From the NCBI GenBank assembly GCA_947044365.1, contig OX345649.1, positions 1,172,430 through 1,236,429 of the forward strand: 64,000 nucleotides of DNA, given 5' to 3'. A program made the position numbers and the translations under genes. Origin of the DNA: Petrosia ficiformis (taxonomy: Eukaryota > Porifera > Demospongiae > Haplosclerida > Petrosiidae). Of the stretch, positions 35,901 to 45,107 are shown piece after piece. Numbering within the stretch: position 1 is the first letter of the stretch; every line of letters starts with the position of its first letter. The notes under the pieces are model-generated. The model was not told the DNA's origin, did not search any database, and saw only the letters and a list, made by a program, of their open reading frames with translations.

Positions 35901-38728
35901 ACTTCTTCAAGAAAACAATAAAAATGCTCCCAATTTCTAAAAGCAACATTCTCGATAAACAAAACTTTGTAAACCTAATAGGACATCATTATATAACAGG
36001 CACACACACACACACACACACACATACCATAAGCTTTACTGTATCCTTCAGCTTGTACATAAAACATGTAGAGTGGTCTAAGATAATAAAGAATTTCATT
36101 TGTCAATGAAATCATTCTCTGCCTGTCTATATATTTGTTAATCCACCTATCTGTTAGTCTGTTTGTCTATTTATCTATCAATTAGTTTTAGTGTCTGTCC
36201 ATCTATCTATCTGTTAGCCTGTCTGTCTATTTATCTATCAATTAGTTTGAGTGTCTGTCCATCTATCTATCTGTTAGCCTGTCTGTCTATTTATCTATCA
36301 ATTAGTTTGAGTGTCTGTCCATCTATCTATCTGTTAGCCTGTCTGTCTATTTATCTATCAATTAGTTTGAGTGTCTGTCCATCTATCTATCTGTTAGCCT
36401 GTCTGTCTATTTATCTATCAATTAGTTTGAGTGTCTGTCCATCTATCTATCTGTTAGCCTGTTTGTCTATTTATCTATCAATTAGTTGAGTGTCTGTCCA
36501 TCTATCTATCTGTTAGCCTGTCTGTCTATTTATCTATCAATTAGTTGAGTGTCTTCTATCTCACAGGGGTAAATAAGTTGCCAATTGATACTGTTCTCTT
36601 TCCCAATCAAGAGGCATCTGGAAGAACTCCTGTAAAGGAACTGTGGCTGCTCGAAGGCGCTCCAGTGAAGGTTGAAGACTAGAGAGTTTATCTTCAAGCT
36701 TCTGTTTTTGTTCTTGTTTCTCTTTGATAGATTTTTCAAGTGATGATAACTGAGATGCAAGCCTAAAATATACAGAAAATGGTTTAATCTGTCTATGGCT
36801 ACTGATAGTAAGAGGCCAATGGTGCGCCATATGAGCTTATCAAAAACACCGATAGAGGAATACAGTGGTACTGATAGTAAGAGGCCAATGGTGCACCATA
36901 TGAGCTTATCAAAAACATCAATAGAGGAATACAGTGGTACTGATAGTAAGAGGTTGTTTGTGAATTTAACAAAGACTAAGTCACTCACTGGTAGGTCAAA
37001 ATTTCAATAACATTGCAAAAAAAAAAACAATTTCGCTAAAATTATAATCCAGTTTATAATCAGTGTGATAATATAACTTTTGTATTCTTTCAACTCACTG
37101 TTTGCGTTGTTCCAGTTCCCATTCCAACTGAGCTAGCATGAGTTTATGAGAATCAGTTTTCGTAACATCCTACACCACACACAGTACATATTCAATACAT
37201 ATATAAACACTTTCATGAACTTACAGGTCTTGAAATACTCTCTGGAGCAAAATCAAAAAAATCATCATCGCTGATTAATTCAATATCTTCATGTTTAGAT
37301 CTTAAAGAAAAGATAAATAGACGCATAGATAGATGGATGAATAGAAGGATAGATAGATAGATGGATAGATAGATGGATGAATGGAAGGAAAGATAGATGA
37401 TGAATAAAAAGATGGATGGATAGATGATTATGTACATTGCAGATGGATGGATGGATGGATGAATAGAAGGATAGATAGATAGATGGATAGACAGATGGAT
37501 GAATAGAAGGATAGATAGATAGACGGATAGATAGATGGATGAATAGAAGGATAGATAGATAGATGGATAGATAGATGGATGAATGGAAGAAAAGATAGAT
37601 GATGAATAAAAAGATGGATGGATAGATGATTATGTACATTGCAGATGGATGGATGGATGGATGAATAGAAGGATAGATAGATAGATGGATAGACAGATGG
37701 ATGAATAGAAGGATAGATAGATAGATGGATAGATAGATGGATGAATAGAAGGATAGATAGATAGATGGATAGACAGATGGATGAATAGAAGGATAGATAG
37801 ATAGATGGATAGATAGATGGATGAATAGAAGGATAGATAGATAGATGGATAGACAGATGGATGAATAGAAGGATAGATAGATAGATGGATAGATAGATGG
37901 ATGAATAGAAGGATAGATAGATAGATGGATAGACAGATGGATGAATAGAAGGATAGATAGATAGATGGATAGACAGATGGATGAATAGAAGGATAGATAG
38001 ATAGATGGATAGATAGATGGATGAATGGAAGGAAAGACAGATGGATGAATAAAGGATGGATAGATAGATTGACTCAGTATAGATGGATAGACACATATAC
38101 ATGTACATGTACATACTTAAATTCCAAACAATTAGTTATTTCCTTCTGTAGATGCATGGCCTCGTAATGAAGATTTTGTAGTTGCAAATGAAGTTCGTCC
38201 ACACCTAGCTTTCGTTCGTGAGTCTTTTCCCGAACATCTTTACAATACAAGTTTGAAAGCCTGTTTAGCTTACGAAGTTTAGCAAATAATAGAAGACCAG
38301 ATTTATGCTCAGCTGTAATACTTCTTTCTTCCTACAATGTATGAAGAAAAATAATAATCTTCGATTGCTTTGTGGTGAACATTAAACTGATGTCTTTCTT
38401 GTGACTCGTAATTATTTACTACAATGCTTACATCACTTGTCGTTTTAGGATGAGATTTCAGTTCTTTTACTCTCTCCATGACATGATGCAGCTTCTCACA
38501 TGTCATCTTTGCAGCAGGTGGGATAGCCTCATATCCTAGCTCAGGAAGCTGTTCTCCATACAGAGGTAGCCCTCCTAATTGACCTCCATTTTCTCTTGTA
38601 GATGGAGTTACATCTTTCTTGGATTTCTTTGACTCTGGTTCTAGTTTCTCCTCTTCTGATTTCACACCAGATTTTGATTTCGAGGTTCTTTCTGCGATTG
38701 AAGAAGCTCTCTGCCTTTTGGAGGACAT
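29972..38728 (-). CDS. THOC5: THO complex subunit 5 (THOC5), 13 exons, about 685 aa
   Basis: THO/TREX subunit that couples transcription to mRNA export in the nucleus. Exons (minus): 38728-38432, 38331-38117, 37300-37225, 37169-37099, 36762-36565, 36077-36028, 35574-35447, 34556-34463, 33152-32893, 32675-32504, 32373-32203, 30906-30791, 30181-29972; all phases fit, and the length is close to the human protein. Family landmarks: [95 protein letters not shown], and ESEVNIYYP near the end. The N-terminal 30 residues are Lys/Ser-rich (KKSKKD) and NLS-like. The last 20 residues (to SPCVA) do not resemble other THOC5 C-termini. An alternative splice (a gttagg donor inside the last exon, acceptor at about 29952) would end at 29911. 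Shares a 66-bp divergent promoter with the GH29 gene. Confidence 0.93.
30294..30473. mobile_element. pogo/Tigger-like MITE (family G), TA-flanked, 180 bp
   Basis: CAGTGGAACCTCTCTATTCC at the left and GAATAGGGAGGTTCCACT at the right are inverted; TA on both sides. Related sequence at 58478-58700. In a THOC5 intron. Confidence 0.8.
30520..30720. repeat. About 120-bp direct repeat in THOC5 intron/exon region
   Basis: GGTTGGTTCAGTTATGAGA and ATGGTTGCTATGGTAACATA occur near 30568-30615 and again near 30664-30712. Confidence 0.75.
31395..32005. repeat. 38-bp tandem array, about 16 copies
   Basis: Unit GTGATTAACCATCCTAAAGG then TGTTTATACACTGACGAA. Copies are very similar, so the array is recent. 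In the 1.3-kb THOC5 intron. Confidence 0.96.
32018..32110 (+). repeat. tRNA-derived SINE head
   Basis: TGTGGCGTAGTGGTTAGAGC is a good box A; GTGGTTCTGATTC is box B-like, about 40 bp on. Different tRNA origin from family V. Directly follows the 38-bp array. Confidence 0.65.
32695..32880. repeat. GATA/GATG microsatellite in THOC5 intron
   Basis: Impure GATAGATAGAT runs between the exons at 32504-32675 and 32893-33152. Confidence 0.9.
33185..33452. repeat. 37-bp tandem array, about 7 copies
   Basis: Unit ATTGATGTCCGGTTGAATAG then AAATGTATAATTACAAT, just upstream of the THOC5 exon beginning at 33152 (minus). Confidence 0.95.
33515..33715 (-). repeat. tRNA-derived SINE family V, full copy
   Basis: Reverse strand, in order: GTTAGCCTGTTCACACAGG, GGACCCTGCCAGCTGGGCTG, box A TAGGTCAGTTGGTAAGAGC, T-arm GTGGGTTCAGATCCCAC, then CACCTGAGGCAAC and the inverted TTGCCTCAGGTGTCTG, ending in TCTTTCTTTCC. 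In a THOC5 intron, same sense as the gene. Confidence 0.88.
33812..33946. mobile_element. hAT MITE, 135 bp, perfect 8-bp target duplication
   Basis: Ends AGTGTTTCC and GGAAACACT. Flanked by AGGATAAT on both sides (33804-33811 and 33947-33954). Related to 20130-20268. Confidence 0.88.
33965..34444. mobile_element. Nested MITEs: CAGTGTTCTGCCCA element interrupted by family F
   Basis: Outer ends CAGTGTTCTGCCCACACTGG and CCTGGGCAGAACACTG are inverted. Inside, 34098-34397 is a family F element (AGCTCGGACGATTAATCGAT ... GATTCCCAGCCCTA), with inner AACCACCACT pieces on both sides of it. Shows the order of insertion. Confidence 0.75.
34830..35109. mobile_element. hAT-like MITE with CAGTGCTCGAAATA ends, 280 bp
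   Basis: CAGTGCTCGAAATAGTTTTT at the left and TTATTTTGAGCACTG at the right. Flanks CACATGTG / CAGGTGTA may be a decayed 8-bp duplication. In a THOC5 intron. Confidence 0.75.
35126..35418. mobile_element. MITE family F, second copy
   Basis: TTAGGGCTGGGACGATTAAT ... GATTCCCAGGCCTTA. Closely matches the nested copy at 34098-34397 in the same direction; two copies 1 kb apart. Confidence 0.85.
36115..36555. repeat. 60-bp tandem array, 7 copies, CTAT/CCAT-rich
   Basis: Unit includes CTGTCTATTTATCTATCAAT and GTGTCTGTCCATCTATCTAT. It lies in the THOC5 intron between exons 6 and 5. Copies are almost identical. An open frame across it is a repeat artefact. Confidence 0.96.
36800..36950. repeat. 63-bp duplication of a MITE family B end
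   Basis: GATAGTAAGAGGCCAATGGT then CCATATGAGCTTATCAAAAA appears twice (36804 and 36867), with a third partial start at 36929. The second half is the family B terminus, so a transposon end was captured in a short tandem duplication. Confidence 0.8.
37305..38090. repeat. GATA/GATG minisatellite with about 100-bp and 300-bp higher order
   Basis: Units such as GATGAATAGAAGGATAGATA and GATGGATAGACAGATG, about 18 copies, plus two long repeats sharing GATGATTATGTACATTGCAG. In the THOC5 intron between exons 3 and 2. Confidence 0.95.
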
Positions 38729-38794
38729 AATTTCCTTACCACGTGCAGCTAGCTATAATGAGGAAGGGAGGTTCCAGCCCCACCCATATGCAGA
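38729..38794. promoter_or_regulatory. Divergent THOC5/GH29 promoter, 66 bp between start codons
   Basis: CACGTG E-box at 38740-38745 (ACCACGTGCA) and GGAAGGGAGG nearby. No TATA box is visible on either side. Both 5'UTRs must be very short or overlap the other gene. Confidence 0.6.
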
Positions 38795-40189
38795 ATGGCT
38801 AGGGTAAATGGTGCAGTGGTGCTCTTCCTAATCTCTTATACCTCATCTTCCATTTCTTTGCTGCCAAAACCTTCTGAAGATGTCCTCTCGTGGACTAAAT
38901 TGGAAATGGGAATGATGTACTCTTTTAACATGATTACCATGGTAACCAATACCACAAACACCCAATATTTTTGTGTTGGTGTTGGAGGAGGAGGAGGCTG
39001 GCTGCCTCCAGCTTCATATTTTAATCCATACAGTCTGAATCTGGACGACTGGCTAGATGCAGCTGTTGCCATGGGAGCAAAGTACACTGTATTAGTGGCT
39101 CAGCATTGCAGTGGGTTTAGTATGTGGCCATCGGATATAGCGAAAGAAACAGGATTTGAATATAAGTATAGCACAAAATACTCACCATTTCGTGGTGGTA
39201 GCTATGATTTAGTAAAAGAGTATGTAGCTAGTTGTAAAAGACATAACGTACTACCTGGTATATATTACAGCTTGAATCAGAATTATTATCTTAATGTTGG
39301 CCATGGGAAACTACTCAATACACCGCTTGTACCTGGACAAGCGAACATCACTCAAGAAATGTATGGAAAAATTGTGTTAGCTCAAATGAAAGAACTTTGG
39401 AGTAAGTATGGACCATTGGCGGAGATATGGTTTGATGGGGGTTGCTCAGTGCCTGGTATAAGTGACCAAATTAGTGCACTGTTGCATGAGCTACAACCAA
39501 ATGCGGTATATTTTGGTGGCTGTGCTAAGGAAAATAACTTACGTTGGGTTGGAACTGAGTCTGGATTACCGGGATACCCTCTCTGGAGTACTTCCGACAA
39601 CTGTGCTGCAGGACTGGGATCTTCAACTGGAGATGCATTTTGTCCTGCTGAATCGGACACCACTCTACAGTTATTTGATCACTGGTTTTGGAGGCCTGGA
39701 TTTCCTGTACGTACATTAGCAGAACTGCAAAGTGTCTACTTCAGTACAGTAGGCCATAACACTAACCTATTACTAAATGCAGCTCCTAATATTTCTGGCC
39801 TCATAAATGACCGCAGCATGGAGGTATACAAAGAATTTGGTAACTGGGTAAAGACCTGTTTCAGTAGACCAGTTATAGCTACCTCAGGTAAAGGAAATGT
39901 AATTATCCTTGCAACAACTGCTGTAGAACCGTTTGAATTTAATGTGATAATGGTACAGGAAGACCAGCACGATGGAGAAACTATTACAGAGTTCACCATT
40001 ACCCAGAAAGTACCGCCAAATCCTGTTCCACTTTTCACTGGACAATCCATTGGAAATAAATTGTTAGTGAAAATGAAAGAAAGCACACAAGCTAATGAAC
40101 TAGTCTTGAATGTAACCAGCTCATTAGGTAATCAAATTGTTGTGCCTCATTTTGGAGTTTACCTTTGTCTGTTCTCAGATGCATTGTGA
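38795..40189 (+). CDS. GH29 alpha-L-fucosidase (AtFUC1-like branch), intronless, 464 aa
   Basis: Glycoside hydrolase that removes alpha-L-fucose, probably in the lysosome or secreted. A single uninterrupted ORF in a window where every other gene has 4-17 exons. N-terminal signal peptide (hydrophobic residues 6-22, VVLFLISYTSSSISLL). The (beta/alpha)8 barrel shows NPYSLNLDDWLDAAVAMGAK, LVAQHCSGFSMWPS, LPGIYYSLNQNYY, and the nucleophile motif AEIWFDGG (Asp at about residue 214). In most GH29-B enzymes the second-strand motif is HHDGF; here it is HCSGF, a change near the active site. The C-terminal 110 residues form a beta-rich tail. Several N-x-T/S sites suit a secreted protein. The start is 66 bp from the THOC5 start. 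AATAAA occurs at about 40345, beyond a hammerhead-like motif. The lack of introns could mean retroposition, intron loss or old transfer; this is inference. Confidence 0.88.
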   Translation: MARVNGAVVLFLISYTSSSISLLPKPSEDVLSWTKLEMGMMYSFNMITMVTNTTNTQYFCVGVGGGGGWLPPASYFNPYSLNLDDWLDAAVAMGAKYTVLVAQHCSGFSMWPSDIAKETGFEYKYSTKYSPFRGGSYDLVKEYVASCKRHNVLPGIYYSLNQNYYLNVGHGKLLNTPLVPGQANITQEMYGKIVLAQMKELWSKYGPLAEIWFDGGCSVPGISDQISALLHELQPNAVYFGGCAKENNLRWVGTESGLPGYPLWSTSDNCAAGLGSSTGDAFCPAESDTTLQLFDHWFWRPGFPVRTLAELQSVYFSTVGHNTNLLLNAAPNISGLINDRSMEVYKEFGNWVKTCFSRPVIATSGKGNVIILATTAVEPFEFNVIMVQEDQHDGETITEFTITQKVPPNPVPLFTGQSIGNKLLVKMKESTQANELVLNVTSSLGNQIVVPHFGVYLCLFSDAL

Positions 40190-40973
40190 TAAAACATAAC
40201 TAACTGTACTGTCATTGTTTACACCTCTCTTACATTTGTACTCTCACCAGTCATCATCTACCCATCTATAAATAAGCTGTTTGGTTTATGTTTTCTATAC
40301 TGCTGAAGAAAACCTTCGGGTTGAAATGTTCAAATTTTTTTTTTTAATAAAGAAAAATTCTACCATGTTAATAAGGCTCAATAAAAAAATTTTTACAACA
40401 TGGTAATTAGCATCTATAACATTATAACTGACTGTATACTGTACTATGTTAAAATTAGAGTTGAACTTATCATAAATTGATAAATTCATAGGTTTAAATG
40501 CACGTGGTACTACACTGTCATCATTGTTTGCATGAGTGGCATTGACATCACCTTTCTTTAAAACTGGATTTATAATTTCCCATTTTGTTTGTCCGCCAAC
40601 TGTTTCTTGTGAAGAATCAAGCATCGTTTGAGCAATCTTTGTATTATACAAAAATTTGTGTCGGTCCAATCACCATGGTAACCATACTATGTCATGTGGA
40701 CTGCATTTGAGAAAGTGATTGGTTACTTGTACACTAGTTATATGTGAACGTTATCTTCACATTTCCGTATCATGAATTTAAATTTATCAAATTCACTTTA
40801 GGTGTGTGTTCAAAATGTTCTATTTTCATTGTCAAATAATAATCCATTAATTACAAATATAATAATTTTCAAAATAAATAAAATTGATGAGAAAATGAAT
40901 AAAATATTGAACAACCAACAATAGAAGAATTGAGAAAGAACAAAACTATGCCCGCCTCCTATGATTAGTTGTG
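40190..40973. other. GH29/POLR3D tail-to-tail region
   Basis: Holds the GH29 3'UTR, the hammerhead-like motif at 40303-40326, T-rich and A-rich tracts and an unassigned reverse-strand ORF (see rejected items). POLR3D ends at 40974. Confidence 0.5.
40303..40326 (+). ncRNA. Hammerhead-ribozyme-like core motif
   Basis: CTGAAGA (fits CUGANGA) at 40303-40309, one extra A, helix II AACC-TTCG-GGTT at 40311-40322 with a UUCG loop, then GAAA at 40323-40326. A GGCTCAATAAA tail follows 50 bp on. Stems I and III are not clearly closed, so activity is doubtful. The motif recurs at 55570-55593. Confidence 0.4.
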
Positions 40974-43900
40974 CTATCTCTCGTCATCTAACATACTTTT
41001 TAAATCTGGTGTACATACTAAACGATGTGACAATTGTCCTAATATAGTAATTGATGGATTGTCTGAAGTTCTGATACAAGATAATTCTTGTAGAAAACCA
41101 CCCCGTGTTCCCATGGCAACATCAAGGGCTGTGTCACCTAACAATAACCTAAAATGCAAATATAACACCAATGAATGAATGAGGAGTCTATTAATAGAAC
41201 AATGGTAGCTATTAATAGAACACTAGTTAGCTATGAACAGTGGCTATTAATAGAACAATGGTAGCTATTATTAGAACACTAGGTAGCTATTAATAGAACA
41301 CTAGGTAGCTATTAATAGAACAATTGTAGCTATTAATAGAACAATGGTAGCTATTAATAGAACACTAGTTAGCTATGAACAGTGGCTATTAATAGAACAA
41401 TGGTAGCTATTAATAGAACACTAGGTAGTTATTAATAGAACACTAGTTAGCTATGAACAGTGGCTATTAATAGAACAATGGTAGCTATTATTAGAACACT
41501 AGTTAGCTATGAACAGTGGCTATTAATATAACAATTGTAGCTATTAATAGAACACTAATTATCTATTAATAGAGCACTAGGTAGCTATTAATAGAACAAT
41601 TGTAGCTATTAATAGAACACTAGTTAGCTATTAATAGAACAATAGTAATTATTAATAGAACAATAGGTAGAACACTAGATAGCTATTAATAAAACACTAG
41701 TTAGCTATTAATAGAACAATTGTAGCTATTAATAGAAAACTAGGTAGCTATTAATAGAACACTAGGTAGCTATTAATAGAACAATAGTAATTATTAATAG
41801 AACACTAGGTAGCTATTAATAGAAATAGTAATTATTAATAGAACACTAGGTAGCTATTAATAGAAATAGTAATTATTAATAGAACACTAGGTAGCTATTA
41901 ATAGAAATAGTAATTATTAATAGAACACTAGGTATTAATAGAACACTAGGTATTAATAGAACAATGGGTAGAAACTAGGTGGTTATTAGTAGGACAGTAG
42001 TTATTAATAGAGTATGTGTATTCTATTTATAGAACACACATTCTATTATTAGGAACATGAGTTATTTTTAGCACATGTATTCTATTTAAAGTAATGTTTT
42101 CTATTTTTAGTAACATGTATTCTATTTTTAGTAACATGTATTCTATTTTTAGTACATTTATTCTGTTTTAATAACATGCATTCTATAATTTTAGCATACA
42201 TTCAATTTTTAGTAGATGTATTACATTTATATAACATGCATTCTATTAGTGACATGTATTCTATTCTTAGTACATGTAGTCTATTTTTAGTAACATGTAT
42301 TCTATTATTAGTAACAAGTATTCTATTTTTAGTAAATGTATTCTATTTATACTAACATGCATTCTATTATTAGTAACATGCATTCTATTATTAGTAACAT
42401 GCATTCTATTATTAGTAACATGCATTCTATTATTAGTAATATGTATTCTATTTCTAGTAACACTCACTTGACATTTCCAGACTGATATATTTGTAGTTTC
42501 CCTATCAAACCCTCAGGCACGTCTCTCAAAGAAGGTAGATGCATCTTCAAACATAATAATGACAATATAATATCTGTCGTGTACAATTTTATTTTACGTA
42601 AATCTTTGACAAATTAATTAAATACAAATGGTATGACAATACTATAAAGAGCTAATGATTTCTGGAAGGGGAAGAAACAGGTATCGAAGCTCTTGATAAG
42701 CTCATATCCAGAATTGGCCTACAGAGGTTCTAATTTGGCACTGTACAGTTTGCTCAAGACTTGCATTAAATTATGATTATATTATCACTAACAGTATTAA
42801 TTCATTATTAAATAGCTCAAGGTGTATTCCCAATGATGTACATACTAACTATTATTGAGGGCCCATGCCTTATCAAGAACTCTGGCAGGTAAATGTATCA
42901 CTAGTATTGTTTTAGTATGACAATAATGGCCACAGTTATAGTATGACTACTTTACTTATAGTTTAGTTAACAAAGGTAATATTTGGTTTACTAAAAGGGT
43001 TTTAGTTTTAGTTAACTAACAAAGTACCCATTATTGGCTAATTTTCATTTTAGTTAGTTAGGACATGTAATTTATTTATAGTTATAGTTAACTGAAACAA
43101 CACTAATTTCCACCCAATTCTATATCAAGCTTTAGGGAGACACACATTAAGAATCAGTTAATTGAGCAAATTACACATATACATACATGTACATACATGT
43201 ACATACATGTACATACATGTACATACATGTACATACATGTACATACATGTACATACATGTACATACATGTACATACATGTACATACATATATCTTACAAC
43301 ACCGATTATGCAATGCAATTTATAGTAAGGAACTCATTAATAATTAATAACTCAAGGTAAATCAGTAGATATGCGGTGGATTGGTGGTGAATGTGTGCTA
43401 ACTAATACCTTTTCTTCCTTCCCCTCTTCAAGCTTTTCCTTTTTAACTGAAACTGTTTCAGTCTCCATCTTTGATTCTTTTGGAGAAGGAAGAGGAAGAC
43501 AATCCGGTAGCTGAAAGAAAAGAAACTTCCCTTTACTATCCTAGAAAGAGGAGAAATGAAGAGACAAAATCAGAGAAATAGGCAGAAAAATGAGCAGAAA
43601 GAATATGGCAGAGGAGATAAGTAGTGTGGATATCAAATAATAGGATGGAAAATATTCTTATTTACTTCAGATGGTGTGAATAGTTGTGATACGGTGATCT
43701 GATGAGGTTGAGTTACAGGTTTAGTAACTGGTTTGACCGGTTTGACCGGTTTGACTGGTTTGACTGGTTCTTTTGATGTATCAACTTCCATATTTTCATC
43801 ACTTTGCGGTTCTGATTTAACTGTTGAGAAAAAATAGAAATTAAAGTTTTATAAAATACATGCACATTCACTGTGAGCTCAGAAAAATATTCATTACTTG

Positions 43901-44845
43901 GTTTGGAATGGCCAATAATATTTTTACCAGCGCCATTTTTATCTAATTATCCTTCTCGTTCTTTTCCATGTATATCAAATTTCAATGTATTGCTTCAGTA
44001 CAATACTGAGCTACAATACAGTATAATCATATATTAACCTTATGACATTAAACTATACACTATAATACATATAAGTTATTGAGTTACAGTATAATCATGT
44101 ATTAACCTTATAACATTAAACTACACACTATATGACATATAAAGACATCACATCCTAATTTTGAGGGCATCGTGAATATGAACAGACCTTACATACCTGT
44201 AATTAGAGGTTGAGGCTGTACAGTTAGTTGTTCAATAGTTTCAGAATGTAATGATGAATCTAGCGGAAGTTGTATAGGAGGTATTAGAGAACTTGAAAAC
44301 AAATCTTTGCCTGCTGTTGAAGAAACGTCCATTATCTACATTTAGTGTTAGAAATATGTCTTTATATTTAATTATATTATTATCTCTCTAACCATTTCTT
44401 CTTCACTTGATATTGGATGTATATCTTTTTTAGTTTCAGTAATACTTTTATCAAATCTAATCAATGTACGAACTTAATTTGTATATTATAATACATGTAG
44501 TATATACATAAATATATAAATACATATACAGTGTATACATACGTATATGCATGTACATACATACATATGTACATACATATATATGTACATACGTACATAC
44601 ATACACATACATACACAATGTACACACACATACATGTACATACATGTACATACATACACATACATACACAATGTACACATACATACATGTACATACATTC
44701 ACACAAATACACACTCATGCACAAACATGTACATGTATATACATGTATATACATATAACACACACAGACACACATACATACATGTACAAACATGTACATA
44801 CATACACACAAACACATACATACATACATACATACACATACATAG

Positions 44846-44877
<32 letters not shown>

Positions 44878-45073
44878 CATGTACATACATACACATACAT
44901 AAATACACATACATACACATACATACATACACATACACATACACATACACATGTACATACATACACATACACATACATACATACATATACACATACATAC
45001 ATGTACATGTACATACATACACATACATACATACACATACATACATACACATATACATACATACACATACACA

Positions 45074-45107
<34 letters not shown>

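Noticed and set aside
37428..38114. 228-codon YLSIHPSI-type ORF
   Set aside because: Translation of the GATA/GATG minisatellite in a THOC5 intron.
40295..40669. Reverse-strand 124-codon ORF between GH29 and POLR3D
   Set aside because: Its first codon is TTG, with a stop directly upstream, and there is no clear acceptor. The last 50 codons overlap the hammerhead-like/T-rich repeat. The hydrophilic first part could be an exon of an unknown small gene, but I recognise no family and cannot support it.
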